A stretch of DNA of 64,000 nucleotides from Nannobrachium achirus (lineage: Eukaryota; Chordata; Actinopteri; Myctophiformes; Myctophidae). The position numbers were made by a program, and so were the translations under genes. Position 1 is the first letter of the stretch; the number at the start of each line of letters is the position of its first letter. The notes beneath the pieces are model-generated. The model had not been told where the DNA came from, did not search any database, and was given only the letters and a program-made list of their open reading frames with translations. Where the stretch lies: the NCBI GenBank assembly GCA_963921795.1, contig OY997643.1, positions 11,542,052 through 11,606,051 on the forward strand. The letters are read 5' to 3'. Positions 19,248 to 32,100 of this stretch are shown one piece after another.

Positions 19248-21785
19248 ATGGCGTCGTGTTGTGCAGTGGGCTGCCAGAACCGACAAAGTCATAATAAAGA
19301 TCTTAAGTTTTACCGGATACCCAGAAATAACACTCCGTACAATAGGAATCGCCGACGGCTTTGGCTGCAAGCAATCCGAAGAGACCAATGGAGCGAGGAT
19401 CTCATCAAAAATGCACGACTATGCAGTGCGCATTTCATATCAGGTAAATTAATTAAGCCAGTGCATGGTTCTCTAACCTTTTCATGTCAATGACCCCCAA
19501 ATTGACACTTATTAGCCCACGGGCCCCCATTTGAAAATATATGCCAAGCTACAGTGATTCCCAACCATAATAATTTCAAGGAAACCCAGTTTGACTTGCA
19601 TTATCGTCAATGGACCCCATTTAATGGTGTTTCTATCTCTGAGATGTTAATTTAACTCTTGAGTGTATAAATGGTACCAATTCCAGCTCTCAAAGTTACA
19701 GTACATACCCATAAGGGACGGGTAACTACTACCCCCTGGAACTCCCTCAAGAACCCCTGGGGTCCCCAGAAATTTGAGAAATGTTGTTGGAATAGATTAG
19801 AGAATCATTAGACTATCTTTGATTCTCTGTCACAGATATATTTGTAATTATAAACAAATGTAACTTTCCTCCTTAATGTTTTGTACAAACCATACAGTCA
19901 GTCTGTAAAGCAAACGTTTTTGTTTTTATAGGAGCAGTATCTATGGACTATGACAGTCCTGACTTTGTGCCTTCAATCTTCGCTCACTCAAGGAAAGAAC
20001 CTAACAAATCGAAAGCCAAACTTGAGAGGTAAATGGACCATGTTTATTTACCATTATTTGAGCTTGTGCTCTCCTGTACCTCAATGGAGTAAGTCACAGC
20101 AAAGCATTATTATCTTTTCATTGTTGGATTATGTAAATGAGGAAAAATAAGCGTTAGCTCTCTCCTCAACAGATTTGAGAGGAAAAGAAAAAGGGATGAG
20201 GAACCTATTTCTCACAGACCACTGATGGATGTTGGTGATCCTCAGCAGCCCATAGAAGAGGATTCCTCAGTGGAGCCTTGCACTGGTAACTAAGAACCCC
20301 ACACACTTTTATCCAGGGGTTGTCAGCGTTTTCAGGCCAAGGATCCCTTAGCAGAGACAGATGAAGCAGGGACCTCCACTGTATACTGTATCAAATTGTC
20401 TTGTACATTCAATGTTTTCATAGATGGCCACATAGTGATATGATACTGACCATGGTACTTGCTGACATGATACTGTAGTATCACTATGGTTGTGAAAATG
20501 CTTGTTTTTTTGTTTGTTTACACATGCTCTTTCTTTCCTATTAATGTTAGATTCATGTTAATGTGTAGTTTGCTTTGTAAACTTCTTCTTTAGCTTCAAG
20601 TAATGTACTTGGTCTGTTCAATGTTTATCAGCCCCCCCCCCCCCCCCCAAAAAAAAAAGTGCATTACTTTCCAAATATAGCAGATCTACAAGCTCATGCT
20701 AAGCAGTCAGCTTGTAGCTACTGTAAGTGTTTAACCACTGTAATTACTGCTCTTCTCTTTCAGAAGCCTCAGAAGCCACAGTCCCAGAGGCTATCTATGA
20801 TGATCTCCAATTCAAGTTCACCCAGCTTTCTACAGAGTGTGTCAACCTACGCTCGGACATCAACAAACTAAAAGATGAAAATGAGCAACTAAAAGAAAAA
20901 CTGAGAAACACTGAGTTTTCCTACAGCTCAATTAAAAGTAAAGCGGCAAGTGTTCTGTTCTTCACAGGTCTAACCAGTGTTATTTTTGAGTGGTTGGTCC
21001 TAAAATTTAATGCTTACGTTCCGGTTGTCCGTGCCTCTAAGAGCCTGGAGGATCATCTATTGGTTATTTTAATGAAGCTCAGATTGGGTATCAGCAACAA
21101 GGATATTGCATTTCGATTCAAGGTTACAGAATGTGATATATCCAAAATATTAAGAGCTTGGCTCCCTGTTATGAGTAAGGTTTTAAAACCTCTCATCAAG
21201 TGGCCAAGTAAGCATATGGTATTAAAAACCATGCCAAAATGTTTTAAACCCAAGTATAAACATGCCAGGTGCATCATTGATTGTACAGAGATTTTTATTA
21301 ACAGACCGTCAAATTTAACTACAAGGGCTCAATCGTGGTCAAATTATAAACACCATAACACTATAAAATGTTTGGTGGGGATGTCACCGGCAGGATCTAT
21401 ATCTTTTCTGTCACCAGGCATGGGTGGCCGAACTTCTGACAAAGAAATTACTGCAAAATCTGGATTTTTAAATCTTCTTGAACAAAACGATGAAATTCTT
21501 GCTGATCGTGGGTTTACTATTAGAGACGAACTTGCTGTACATGGTGCCACCCTTAAAATCCCTCATTTTACCAAGGGTAAGAAGCAGCTCTCTGCTCAAG
21601 AAGTCGGTACATCAAGGCAGTTGTCTAATGTTAGAATACACATTGAAAGGGTAATAGGTAGATGGAAAAAATTCAAAATTCTATCAACTGTTATTCCAGT
21701 CAATCAGGCAGATCTCTTAGATGATATGGTAATTGTATGTGGAGCATTAACAAATCTTTGTAAGAGTGTAGTTCCTAGAAGATGA
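19248..21785 (+). CDS. THAP-domain DDE transposase of the ISL2EU-type element
   Basis: Catalyses cut-and-paste transposition; the THAP domain should bind the element ends. Four exons give 475 residues with all phases consistent: 19248-19443, 19932-20028, 20173-20285, 20764-21785, each with GT and AG. Exon 1 holds the C2CH THAP finger (CCAVGCQNR, a tryptophan, then CSAHF). Exon 3 is basic (RKRKRDEE). Exon 4 begins with a coiled coil (about LRSDINKLKDENEQLKEKL). A helix-turn-helix follows (SNKDIAFRFKVTECDISKIL), then a DDE_4-type core: IIDCTE (first Asp), ADRGF (second Asp) and HIERVIGRWK (Glu). The start is the ATG at 19248; an upstream GTG is not needed. No stop or frameshift was found, so it may be functional. 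Confidence 0.85.
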
Positions 21786-21807
21786 ATGAATAACATGAAA
21801 CTACATC

Positions 21808-24286
21808 TCATTCATTTCTACATTGTTCACATTGCCATTTCACAGGTCTTCTTTTTATTTGCACACATGTGTAATGGTAACAACTTTTGCATTTATCACA
21901 GCTAATCATTTTGCCAAAGTTTGGCCTGTTACAGTGTGAGCAGACAGAAGGTGTTGCAGTCAGTGGATCCATGCTACGTGTTAACAACTCTGGCAAAATG
22001 TGTTTGAAGAATAATTCAGCTTTAGGCAGGGCTGCTTGCAGCATTTCCTCATCTCTGGGAATGCGATTGATGATTACAGGTAGCTTTGTCCAAACGACAA
22101 AGTCACAGTGCTTCACATCACAGACTGCCATGTGAAGTTGGACTTGGTGGTAATACTGATGACCTTTCTTAAGTTTGAGTGATTTGTCTAGGCAGAACTG
22201 TGTGTCCTCTCCACTCCCTGTCAGGCCATCACGGTATTTGTATGGGCACTTAATTTCAAGTGTTCCTTTCCCACAACAAGAACAGCTCGTCACTCCATCT
22301 GGTGATGCCCCAAGATGCGGTCTCTCTTGCTGTACAAATAAACCACATCGTTCCACCTCAAAGTTTTGATGTTTCTTCTGCATTAATTGAATGTATTGTC
22401 TTCTTGCTGTGTCCTCATGTTCTCTTCCCCAACGGACTGCATTGCAGTTCAAATCATTGTCATTGTAGTGCATTATGTCTTTGACTAGGTTACATTTAGC
22501 TGACTCAGACTTCACTGTGCATGTGCGATAAAAGGTGGTGCTAGTTATCCTTCCAATCCTGTGTGTATGCCAGGCTGTTGATTGGGCCTGTTCTCTTGTT
22601 GTAACTTCAATGTTTATACATTGCTCATGCGATAACTTTTGCTTTAGTTTATTAAATGTTAATTCACTCCTCTCTTGTATTACATTTAAGCTAAGGCCCT
22701 TCAGATCTGCATCATACAGACCTACTAGTGGCTCTGGCAGATTCTCTTCTTGAGTGTCACAGTCCTCTGTTTCTGAGGCAGTGTCTGTGTCACTGTTGTG
22801 TATAGCATTGAACACAGCTGCTTTTGGTTCCCTTGGTTTGACTTCAAGATAGACCTCTTCATCTGTCAACTCTGGGAAGGGGAAAAAAAGACAAATGATT
22901 GCCATGACAATTTTCTTATACAAAACGTTCATTCCATGTGTCATAAGTGTGTTACTTGGCAATTAATGTTTTATAGAAAAACTGATAGTGGCTTTTGCAA
23001 TTCATTATCTTAAGTATTGTCAAGAATGCTTCCTCCATGTACCGAGTTCTACTAATTGCATTTTGATTATAATACTGTATATGAAACGTAAGAGCATTAT
23101 GTCATGTTTTGAGGCTAGATACTGAGGTTAGATACTGGTTAACAATCAACTATGTTTATGTTGCAGCAATCTGAGTTCCCAGAGGTAATTTTTTCCGCCA
23201 CTAGGTGGCGAAAAATGTTGCAGCTACAAACATGATTTGTCTTAAAGTGTTTTAATTGTATAACAAATCTGATTGTGTCATACCTTTAACATGGTCCAGT
23301 GTAGGCTTTGCTCTGGGAGGCTGCAGATGTGTATCTGTCCTTTTAGGCTTCTTAAAGCTCATTTCACTCAAAAAGACGTTCTCCACCTTCCGTTTTGAGT
23401 TGTTCCACGTGCAAGGACCAGAGGTACAAGATGATTCGGTCTTTCCCATTCTGACGAACAACTCCACTTTGAACATTAGTGCAGCTGCATGGCTGCAACA
23501 TGACCCCAACCTGCAATTGTTGACAGTCCACAAATACACAGATTAGTAAAACATTGTCACCATTGCATTTTAACTCTACCCAACATGTTTATATCTATAT
23601 GTAATAGGCTGCTAATTAAATCATAAACACAATTATGTAAGAAAGCGTGAAATATCATATATTATATTATTATATCATTATGTCAATATTCATTGTCCAT
23701 GTAGAGAACACTTATTTTATGAGCTCATATACAGTATGACCATAACATTGTATTACAAATGTAAAAATTTAAATACATTGTCACATTACAGGCTTACAGG
23801 TATAAACTATTAGCCTAACATTAATTTAAAAGTTATGGAATAGTACTACTATACATACCCAGCCATACAGGTTCAATTGGCTGTCAATACACAACCATTC
23901 CTTTTGTTCAGAATAACCCACGTCTGGTACAACTCTGTTTTCTGTCCCTGTCGTTGGCTAGGCAGCACTTCAGCCTTCAGGACTACAAAGTCTTCTATTT
24001 TGTAATCGTGGAAATAGATTTCTTGCACATGTCCAGAGAGTACAAAGTTGTAGGCATCCAGGGACTTGAATGCCTTCAATTTCTCCCTTGTGAAAATGCT
24101 AGGAGTTTCAATAAGATCCTCTTAAATATCTGGCCATTGAAGTGCTGGCCATTTAGTGGGATCAATAACCCACTGACAGCTAGAAAGAGAAAACGGGTCA
24201 GGCAATGATACTCCGTTTTTTAAGGTCAATTTGGCAGCATAAACCTGCCTATCGACCAGAGACAAGCTGTCAAAATATGTAGACAT
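21808..24286 (-). pseudogene. YqaJ-type nuclease / SWIM / PHD protein of the ISL2EU-type element, two nonsense codons
   Basis: Accessory protein of ISL2EU-type elements; YqaJ relates to lambda exonuclease, and its role in transposition is not established. Three exons on the minus strand (24286-23859, 23510-23284, 22871-21808) join with consistent phases to 573 codons. Exon 1 ends and exon 2 begins inside a SWIM-like zinc motif (TCMAG joined to LGSCCSHAAAL). Exon 3 carries YqaJ motifs (WGREHEDTA, GASPDG, LEIKCP, YYHQVQLHMAV) and a C-terminal PHD finger (CSHC, CDKC, YHYTC, CEQC). Two in-frame stops break exon 1: TAA at 24124-24122 and TGA at 23875-23873, the latter replacing the first SWIM cysteine. 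Confidence 0.85.
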
Positions 24287-24471
24287 TCTCAGGAATTAAG
24301 TAAAACGTCCGAACTTTCTTTTTTCATCGCATTACATACGTCTTTATTAGCCCGTCATAAATAATCCAATTGATAGTCCATTCAAATGTGCCGCTTTCTG
24401 CGACCTTGTTGCGCGCGCATCCCAGCTTGACGTCACTGTTACGTAGACCATTAATGTGTCTATACAGGCCT

Positions 24472-24711
24472 ATATAAAATGTCACTGAATGTGGCCAACG
24501 GGACAAATAAAGTAGGCTAAAATAAAGTGTCGAGGAGGCCTTATAGGCCTATGCAGGCAACTGAATAAACAAAATGGAAACAAGTCCCCAGAACGTATTT
24601 GTGTTATCCTTTTAGCTCAAATGGCTGACTGTACCTCGTGCTGTTTACATTTCGGACTAATAAAGAATAATTCAATCAATCAATACAAGTAGAAAAGTTT
24701 ACGTGACACAA
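24472..24711. other. No gene
   Basis: Short sequence with an AATAAAGAATAATTCAATC stretch near 24659-24678, resembling a LINE tail. Nothing else is seen. Confidence 0.4.
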
Positions 24712-24993
24712 TAAATGGTAAATGGTGCATTTATATAGTGCTTTTAATCCAAAGCGCTTTACATAGATTGTGCATTACATTCACCCATTCACACACACAT
24801 TCATACACCGGTGGCGGAGGAAGCCATGCAAGGCACCAACCTACTCACCGGAGGCAATTAGGGGTTCAGAGTCTTGCCCAAGGACCCTTCGACATTAACT
24901 CAGGGGGAGCCCGGATTCGAACTGGGAACCCTTCGGGATTTATACCCTTCGTGCTCTAATACCAGTTTCTCTACCCCTGAGCTATGCCGCCCC
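24712..24993 (-). mobile_element. tRNA-derived SINE
   Basis: On the minus strand the head begins GGGGCGGCATAGCTCAGG, containing a pol III A box (TAGCTCAGGGG). A B box follows (AGTTCGAATCC at 24921-24911). The body continues to a tail with CATTTACCATTTA near 24712. The layout is a tRNA-like head plus an unrelated body, as in fish SINEs. It lacks features of a functional tRNA gene. Confidence 0.7.
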
Positions 24994-25490
24994 TTACAAT
25001 AGGCTTGCTATTAACTCACAAGAGCACTGTTACATTCTTCTGCATTTCACAAGCATAAGGTGGATAACATGCCATAACGTAGGCTATAAACAACACGACT
25101 GTCTACAAAACGTCTTACAAAAACACATAAAAATAAAATACACATTCATAATGTGCTGTTGGCTTTAGGCCTATATATGTTACATTTCCAAAAATGTAAA
25201 ACGAAAATAACAAAGTAGGCCACATAAAATAATAAAATACCTTCTGGCCTGTCTGGACTAGAGTGACTGTTGTAACATAGCCTAATAAGACAGTGTGTTC
25301 GTTAAATGAACTAATTAGGCCTTTATGCAATTAAACATTAAACAAAAAAACCAAACAAAAAAAGTGCTTGTGCGCAATGTGTGGCGTGCCTACACTATAG
25401 GCTTACACTACTTCATGATCTTTGAGTTAACTTTCAAGAACACAAGTTTGGACAATGTCAGTGGCTTTAAACGCGGGTGGTTTCTGGACA
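24994..25490. other. No recognisable gene
   Basis: AT-rich with several GGCCTATA and TAGGC words; no domain-bearing frame. It may include the missing 3' flank of the hAT element to the right. Confidence 0.4.
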
Positions 25491-25515
25491 CCAGACCAGC
25501 AGCTGAGAAGACCCT

Positions 25516-27524
25516 TTATGCGCTAGCAGAGCCACTTGGAATACTGAACACTTTGCGAGCTACCTTAGTCAGGCGTGGAAAGTCCTTGGAGTTAGTTTTC
25601 CAGAATGCAAGGACATCTTCATTTGGGTTCGATCTTGGGGCGGAGAGATAGCTTTCAACTTCACTTTTCGCATCTCCTGCAGCCTGCTGGGTTAAGAAAT
25701 ATGATCCAAACATGCAAGGTCTTTTGATTAGGCCTACATCAGGGTCAGGTGCGGGATTTGGAGAGGCCGTGGTGGTCGTGCTGGTTGATGCGCCGCTTGG
25801 CTCGCTTGCGCTCAATTCCTCCGTTTCTTTAACGAGGAGATCACGGATCTCTCCAAGTTTGTTGGAAACCGACTCATCACGGATTATACACTCTGTTTTA
25901 AAGCGAGGATCTAACAGTGAAGCGAGTAGGATGTGTTTATCATCATAATACATTCTGAAGCGGGTGGAGACGTTATTAGCCAGTGTTTCTGCAAACGAAG
26001 CAATGCTCAGTGGAAGGGCCCCGTCGGAATTTACTAGCAGGGATTTGAGCTCGGTGACAGCGGGGAGAATCATCCCTAAATTCCCAAGCTCCCGTTGCAT
26101 TTTGTCGGTGAGGTCAGCCAGCGGTGACAATACTTCTACAAGGTGAGTCAGCCGACGCACGTCGTTTGAGGTGAGATTTGCAGCGGTAGTCTTAATCTTG
26201 CTTTGCCATAATGGATCTTTATCAAACAATTTAAGGACAGGCTCGATCATGCGTAAACTGACTGCTCCATCGCGTCGGGCAAGCAGTGGTGGGTCGCACA
26301 CCCAGACGGTCGGCTTCCTCTGTGTTCGGACAACTCTTGCGCACACTTTTTACCAGCTTCCCAACTTTAATTAACAGGCGATTAATATCATCATGATCAT
26401 CGATGGCGTCTTTAATGGCTAGCTGGAGCAGATGAATTGGGCATCGCAGGTGTAAACTTGACACAGTGATGTACTGGTTTACCATAGCCACTACGTTACT
26501 GGTGACCTCGTCCACTTGGTTTTGTGAGAGCTCAGGCAGTTCCTCCTCTTCCTCCTCTCCATGCGTTGCGAGTGCGACCCCCACATCATCCTCCTCCTCT
26601 TCCTCGTCAAGGTCCGGGAGGATGTTAAATGCCTTGATCATATTGCTGGCACTGTCAGTCACAACCCGAATCACGCGCCGGTGAATGTTCCAATGCTTGA
26701 GCACACTTTCATATTTTTGGTATATGCGGTCTGCTGTATGGCTCCCTGTGATGTGCTCGCAGCTTAATAGGACCGTGTGACCCTTGAAAAGCCCATCTAT
26801 GAAACTCGCCACAATGGCAAGGAAACTGTGCCCTCTTCTATTTGTCCAGATGTCCGCTGCGAGAACGAACCCTTCTCCCATTAGCAGTAGTTCCCTTAGC
26901 TTGGCTTCCATCTCTTCCATGGCATTTGGCATAAGAGTATCCCGGACAGTATCGTAGCAGGGCGGAGTGTAGCCCGGTTGAGCCTTGTCGGCAAAGTGTC
27001 GCATTCCTTCGCTTTCTCCTTTCGATAGAGGCTCGTAGTCCATGTATATCATTTTAAAAAATGATTCATTCAGCTCCCTCTTTCTTTCACGGGTCACCGT
27101 TGGGCCTTTTCTTGCAGTGAAGAAACTCTCTAGCTGCTCACTCTGTTTCTCTGTTTGTTGCTGCTGCGCTTCTTTATCTATAAAACAAACGCATGCTTAT
27201 TAGATCTACTAGCCTAGGCTATAAGCTGGCAAATTACCCATTTCAAATGGCAAATTAATCTAATTTATTCAACAAACCCTTTGATTTCTTCTCATTATGT
27301 TGACGAAGTATCTCCTCATGTTTCCTAGCGACGTGTCTTTTCAGATTCCAAAATGAATCTTTGCTGGTCACTATTTTCTCGCCACATTCCCTCTCGTTGT
27401 CATCTTCTGTTTCTTTCACGTGAATAGTACATGTGTATGTTTTATCTGTTATCTTTTTGAAATACTTGGCAAACTCCATGTTTGTTCCTAGTTGTGGGCT
27501 TGTGTCAATGTGTGTTGTATACAA
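25516..27524 (-). pseudogene. BED-finger hAT transposase, frameshifted and truncated
   Basis: Transposase remnant of the hAT superfamily on the minus strand. 27524-27255 encodes a BED-type zinc finger region (NLKRHVARKH). A separate exon starts near 27177 after a TTTTATAG acceptor. It then shows AADIWTNRRGH (first catalytic Asp), VVTDSASNM (second Asp), CPIHLLQLA and CPTRWSSQF. A one-base frameshift near 26250 moves the frame, after which MIEPVLKLF and the dimerisation region (YLSAPRSNPNEDVLAFWK) continue to 25516. The usual C-terminal SERVFS segment is absent. The BED frame ends in a stop at 27255 with no clear donor. The element is inactive. Its termini were not found. Confidence 0.75.
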
Positions 27525-27619
27525 AGCACAGGTGCATTGTGGACGCTCCTGCCCGGTCTACTGGGGCCTGGCATGCTCAAACGTGTTGTTTATTGGCAAT
27601 TTCGCGCGCAGTGAGCGGC

Positions 27620-27982
27620 ATGTCAGACCAAGAGTGTTAGGGCTGTCAGTAAAATAAATAAATAAAATAATAATAATAAATAAATAAATAAAAATAATAA
27701 AAAAATTAAATAAAAAAAATCCAGTCTATTAGCCCTTTTTTGACCTTTTTATATGATATATGCAAATGTCTCCAAATGAAAACGCATAAACATACACTTA
27801 GTAAAACATGTGTAAAATATTCATATTCTGTAGTTTTATCATGTCCTTTGAAATTGGGCTAGGTAAGGCTTCAAAATGTGTCCACATTGTGTTTTTCAGC
27901 TCCTATATGATAATAACAGTGTTATGCAGGCATCTATTTACTGAAAATATTTAGGCGAGGATTAAAAACCTGCTATTCCAGT
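27620..27982. repeat. Long repeat unit B, copy 2
   Basis: Closely matches 15945-16312, including the (AAAT)n/(AAT)n head and the end ATTAAAAACCTGCTATTCC. Confidence 0.75.
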
Positions 27983-28382
27983 AAGTTAGAACTTGCATTA
28001 CTCAATGTCAGTTGCACACAGAGTGATTATTTATTTCTGGGTAAAACTTCAAAATGTTTCCTTCAAAATGAGACCATGCCCAATGCATTACTCCAAATGG
28101 TTTAAAAACAACAATCAATTTACTTTGAGTACGTTGTGTATAGGCGTTTTTTGCAAATTATACAGGATTGTTAACAGGTTAAGTTAAAACTTGCATAACT
28201 CAATGTCAGTTGCACACAGAGTGATTATTTATTTCTGGCGAAAACTTAAAAATGTTTCCTTCAAAATGAGACCATAAACCATTTCTCCAAATGGTTTAAA
28301 AACAACAATCAATTTACTTTGGGTACGCTGTGTATGTAGGCGTTTTTTTTTGTGCAAATTATACAGGATTGTTAACAGGTTA
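27983..28382. repeat. About 200-bp tandem duplication
   Basis: Units start AAGTTAGAACTTGCAT at 27983 and AAGTTAAAACTTGCAT at 28181, and both end GATTGTTAACAGGTT. Several substitutions and small indels make this older than the 443-bp and 104-bp tandems. Confidence 0.85.
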
Positions 28383-29041
28383 AACAATCAAGAGTTCAAG
28401 ACAAGAGGCGATCAAGAAAATGATTACAGTACTATTCATTATATAAAGCCATTTAACACTTAATAATTTTAATATTTAATAATATTTGTTACTTTTGTTA
28501 ATTGTCATCTTCATAGATGGTGGTCAGCCACAAACTCACAGTCACAACAACTGGCCAATGAAAAAAGATACCAGTTCTGTTCAGAATTTGTCGTCTCACA
28601 TCTTTCCACAAGATATTAGAAAACGCTCAATAGTGGGCTCGATAAAAGCCCAGCTCAATAAGCAGGATCGATGAGGTGCTCTATCCTCACAAAGTCCCAT
28701 TTCTGACCGTTGTGTCTTTCTCTGGTTTTGAGAAGGCGAAGGTTAAAAGTATCCCACGGGTTCTCAAAATAGGCCATCCAGTTTATTTTTTATTTTTTTC
28801 AAAAAACATTTTTTTTTTTTAAACATTTTATTTTTTTAAAGATTTTTGGGAGGGTGGTACTGCCAATGGTGGTACTGCAGCTGAAAATGCTCTGAGAGCC
28901 ATTAAAAAATGAGAGAGGCTCTCTATTCAGGAGTGGTAATTTAGCCTCAAACCTTTTGAAAAACGTTTTTGGGACATAAACAATATGACAAATACTTTTT
29001 AAATGCATGGTGTATCACCTTTAACAGTGCGGGTCTGCACC
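28383..29041. other. No gene recognised; possible TTAA-type end near 29024
   Basis: An open frame at 28511-28674 follows a CTTCATAG acceptor-like site and could be a stray terminal exon, but no domain is recognised. A GCATGGTGTATCACCTTTAA stretch (29006-29025) resembles GCATGGTGTGGCCCCTTTAA at 14268-14287, suggesting another TTAA-type repeat end. Confidence 0.35.
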
Positions 29042-29147
29042 TATAGGGTGACCAGATCCAAATAGTTCATTTGAGGGACAGAAGTACCGCTTGTGTGGGA
29101 CAATATGGGACGGGCGGGCGATGGGGTTATGGCAACTTATTACTTAA

Positions 29148-32100
29148 AGTGATAGTTCGCCTATTTTGCAACCACATCTGTATGGAATACTCACCATCCA
29201 TGGAGCAGGCCAATCTCAATCCTTAGTTCCATCTCTAAGGTAATGGAAAAAATTGTCTATGAACAGGTGGCTAAATATCTTGAAGAGAATAAACTGATCT
29301 ACGAGTTCCAGTCTGGCTTCAGAGAGTCCCATTCCACAGATACATGCCTCATCTATTTGAATGATTACATCAAACGTGAAATTCACGATGGCAAATATTG
29401 CGGCATGGTCATGCTGGACCTCCAGAAGGCATTTGACACCGTCGATCATTCTATTCTGATTGAAAAACTCAAAGCTATTGGTCTTGATAGCACAGCAGTG
29501 AGATGGATGCACTCTTACTTGGTGGGGAGGGAACAGATGGTGGAAGTCAACGGAACCCTGTCCCCCCCCCTCCCAGTAAACTGTGGAGTACCTCAAGGGA
29601 GTATACTAGGACCACTGTTGTTCTTAATATACGTAAACGACATGTCATCTGCTTGTGACTGCAATCTGTTTCTGTTCGCGGATGACTCGGCTCTCCTAGT
29701 CTCAGGCAGAGACATATTGCAGGTTGAAAAGGCCCTTAACTGTGAACTTAACAAGATCTGCACCTGGCTCAATGACAACAGACTCTCAATTCACCTAGGG
29801 AAAACTGAATGTATCCTCTTTGGATCTAGTCAGAAACTTAGCCTAGTTGAGAACTTCACAATTAAAGTAGGTGACACTGTGATAGAGAGAAAAAATCACA
29901 TCTGCTACCTGGGTTGCATCCTGGAGGCTAACCTATCCAGTGAAAAAATGACCACCAAGGTAATCAATAAAGTCAATCAACGAATTCGCTTCTTGCAAAG
30001 AGTTGCCCCGCTGATCAATATTAAATCCCGAAAGACACTAGGAGGTGCTCTTATTGGGCCCCTCATTGATTACGGAGTCCTTGTCTGGTATCGCGACGCC
30101 CCAGCTGCCTTAAAGCTAAAGCTCCAAACAGCCCAAAACAAACTAATTAGGGTTGTGCTTGGTCTCCCTCCTCTGACCCACCTTACCGAGCATCACCACG
30201 AAAGCGTGGGGTGGCTCAAAGTAGCTGACAGAGTACAGCATCTTGCAATGGGCCTGGTGTACAAGATACACTACACCTCCAAGATTCCCATGTACCTGAC
30301 AAACTACTTCTTAAAGGTCAAGGATGTTCACGATCATAACACCAGAGGCAGCTCCACTAATCATCATCAGCGTAGATTTAACACTAAACAAGGCGCTAAC
30401 TCGTTCTCCTGCTATACCATCAACATGTGGAACGCCCTTCCACAAGCCCTAAAGGAGAGCAAAACCCTAGCCTCCTTCAAAATTGGTATGAAAAATCACC
30501 TTCAGACAGCAGCTACCCGTGACTTGTAAATAGACTAAGCCCCCATGCTCCCCCCCCCCCCTTTTCTTTGTATTCTGCCTTTTGTATTTGATGTTATGCT
30601 TTTGAAACTGATATTATCCTAGATAAAGTACTATGTTCTATCCGTCTGTCTTTCAATGTTATATGAGATACTTAAAGTGTGGTTCCTGTGGAAATAAGCC
30701 TCGTCTTTCTAGGATCTCCTTTTAGTTGACCTTGTACCAGTGATTTGTACTGTCATGAAACTGTACTTTTTTCTATTGCAAACTTCTAATAAATTCTTCA
30801 ATCAATCAATCAAAGCTGTTGGGAGGGCATTATTTGGTCAACTGAAAGCTGTGGTCAGAGCTGTGGTCAATTTTGTGCTGAATTAAAAGTAGTTCCATTG
30901 AGTTACCGGACCCATTTTTTTGTAATAAACTAATCCACAAAACTGCCGTCATTATTATTGTTGACATATTTCTACTTTCTAGAGCAATGCTCGTTCAACT
31001 TTGACCACTCTGTCCCATGGTACTATTTCTTCTCTCGGGTAGATCACTGCGCCGCATCACGGCGTGTGCTATGTGCTGCAGCACACGCCCCCATAACACT
31101 GTGTTGCGGTCGCTGCTGGTCGCTCCTACTAGCCTTAGAAGCTTAGCTAACCCTTTTTTGCCATTGCTAACACAAAGGGTGATATATCCACGCATTACTG
31201 GGTAAAAAAACTTCTTCCACCGTTTCCCCATAGATAAAGACACCAGACAATTTTGGCTTGTTAGAGCCAGCAAGCTTTCCTGTTCTTTTTAGCTCTGGTG
31301 TGGTCCCGTACCTAACAGTACGCTATGTCACTGGTGAGCACTTGCGCTCAGAGCCGCGGCAGCCCAGGCTGCTCAGCCTCTCGTCTGTAGTAAAAATAAA
31401 ATATACACTTTCACTACTGAGAGAAGAGAAAGACGGTTCTAAGATGTTGAAAGCCTACTTTCCATAGTGGCAACACTCGTAGCCCACCTCACGTCTAAAA
31501 TACACATTTGGTCCAGAAAAGAAAATATTTCACTGGAAGTTTTAGCTACTCCACACCGCCCTCTACAGATCTTGTAAATAGAAAAGTCAATTGACCAAAT
31601 TTTGCCTTCGGGTGAAATATTTTTCTTTTATGGCGATAAGTGCACTTTAGACGTGAAAACTGTACTTTGTATTTTTACTACAGAGGAGAGGGTGCGCAGC
31701 CTTTCCTACGGCGTAAGGGCTCATCGGTGACATAGCGTTACGCTATGGACCAGAGCTACCGAAGATAAAACGACAACATAGGACTAATACATAACATATA
31801 TCGTCTGTACCATAGGTTCTCAAAGTGGGATACGGGGACCCCCAGGGCAGGGCCTTTGAGGGAATATAAGGGGGTCCCCAGCAAAAATTATAGTTAGGAC
31901 CGAAAGCGAGATTTTAGCTTTCAGAAGCGACCAGCTATGAGACTGCAGAGCTGCTTGTTTTGGAGGTGTGTGCTGCCGCGGGATGCGCCGTTGCGCCCAT
32001 TGAGTTGAATGCGGCGCAGTGATACACTCGAGAGGAAAACTAGTACCATGAGACAGAGTGGTCAAAGTTGAACGAGCATTGCTCTAGAAAGTAGAAATAT

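Larger units (their letters stand above)
19083..24471. mobile_element. ISL2EU-type DNA transposon, nearly complete
   Basis: About 5.4 kb with two genes facing each other: a THAP/DDE transposase on the plus strand and a YqaJ-type protein on the minus strand. This pairing is characteristic of the ISL2EU (IS4EU) group related to PIF-Harbinger. Inverted words near the ends support the limits: GGATGCGCGCGCA at 19114-19126 and its exact complement at 24410-24422, with TATAGAC-like outer ends (about 19084 and 24463). The exact termini and 2-bp target duplication could not be fixed. The introns contain small repeats, including a hairpin module (20676-20722) and a C/A homopolymer run (20632-20658). 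Confidence 0.8.

Noticed and set aside
24880-24993. Possible tRNA gene on the minus strand
   Set aside because: A and B boxes are present, but the sequence does not fold as a full tRNA and continues into a SINE body.
28486-28674. Small frame after an acceptor-like CTTCATAG
   Set aside because: No recognisable domain and no partner exon; mentioned only as a gap note.
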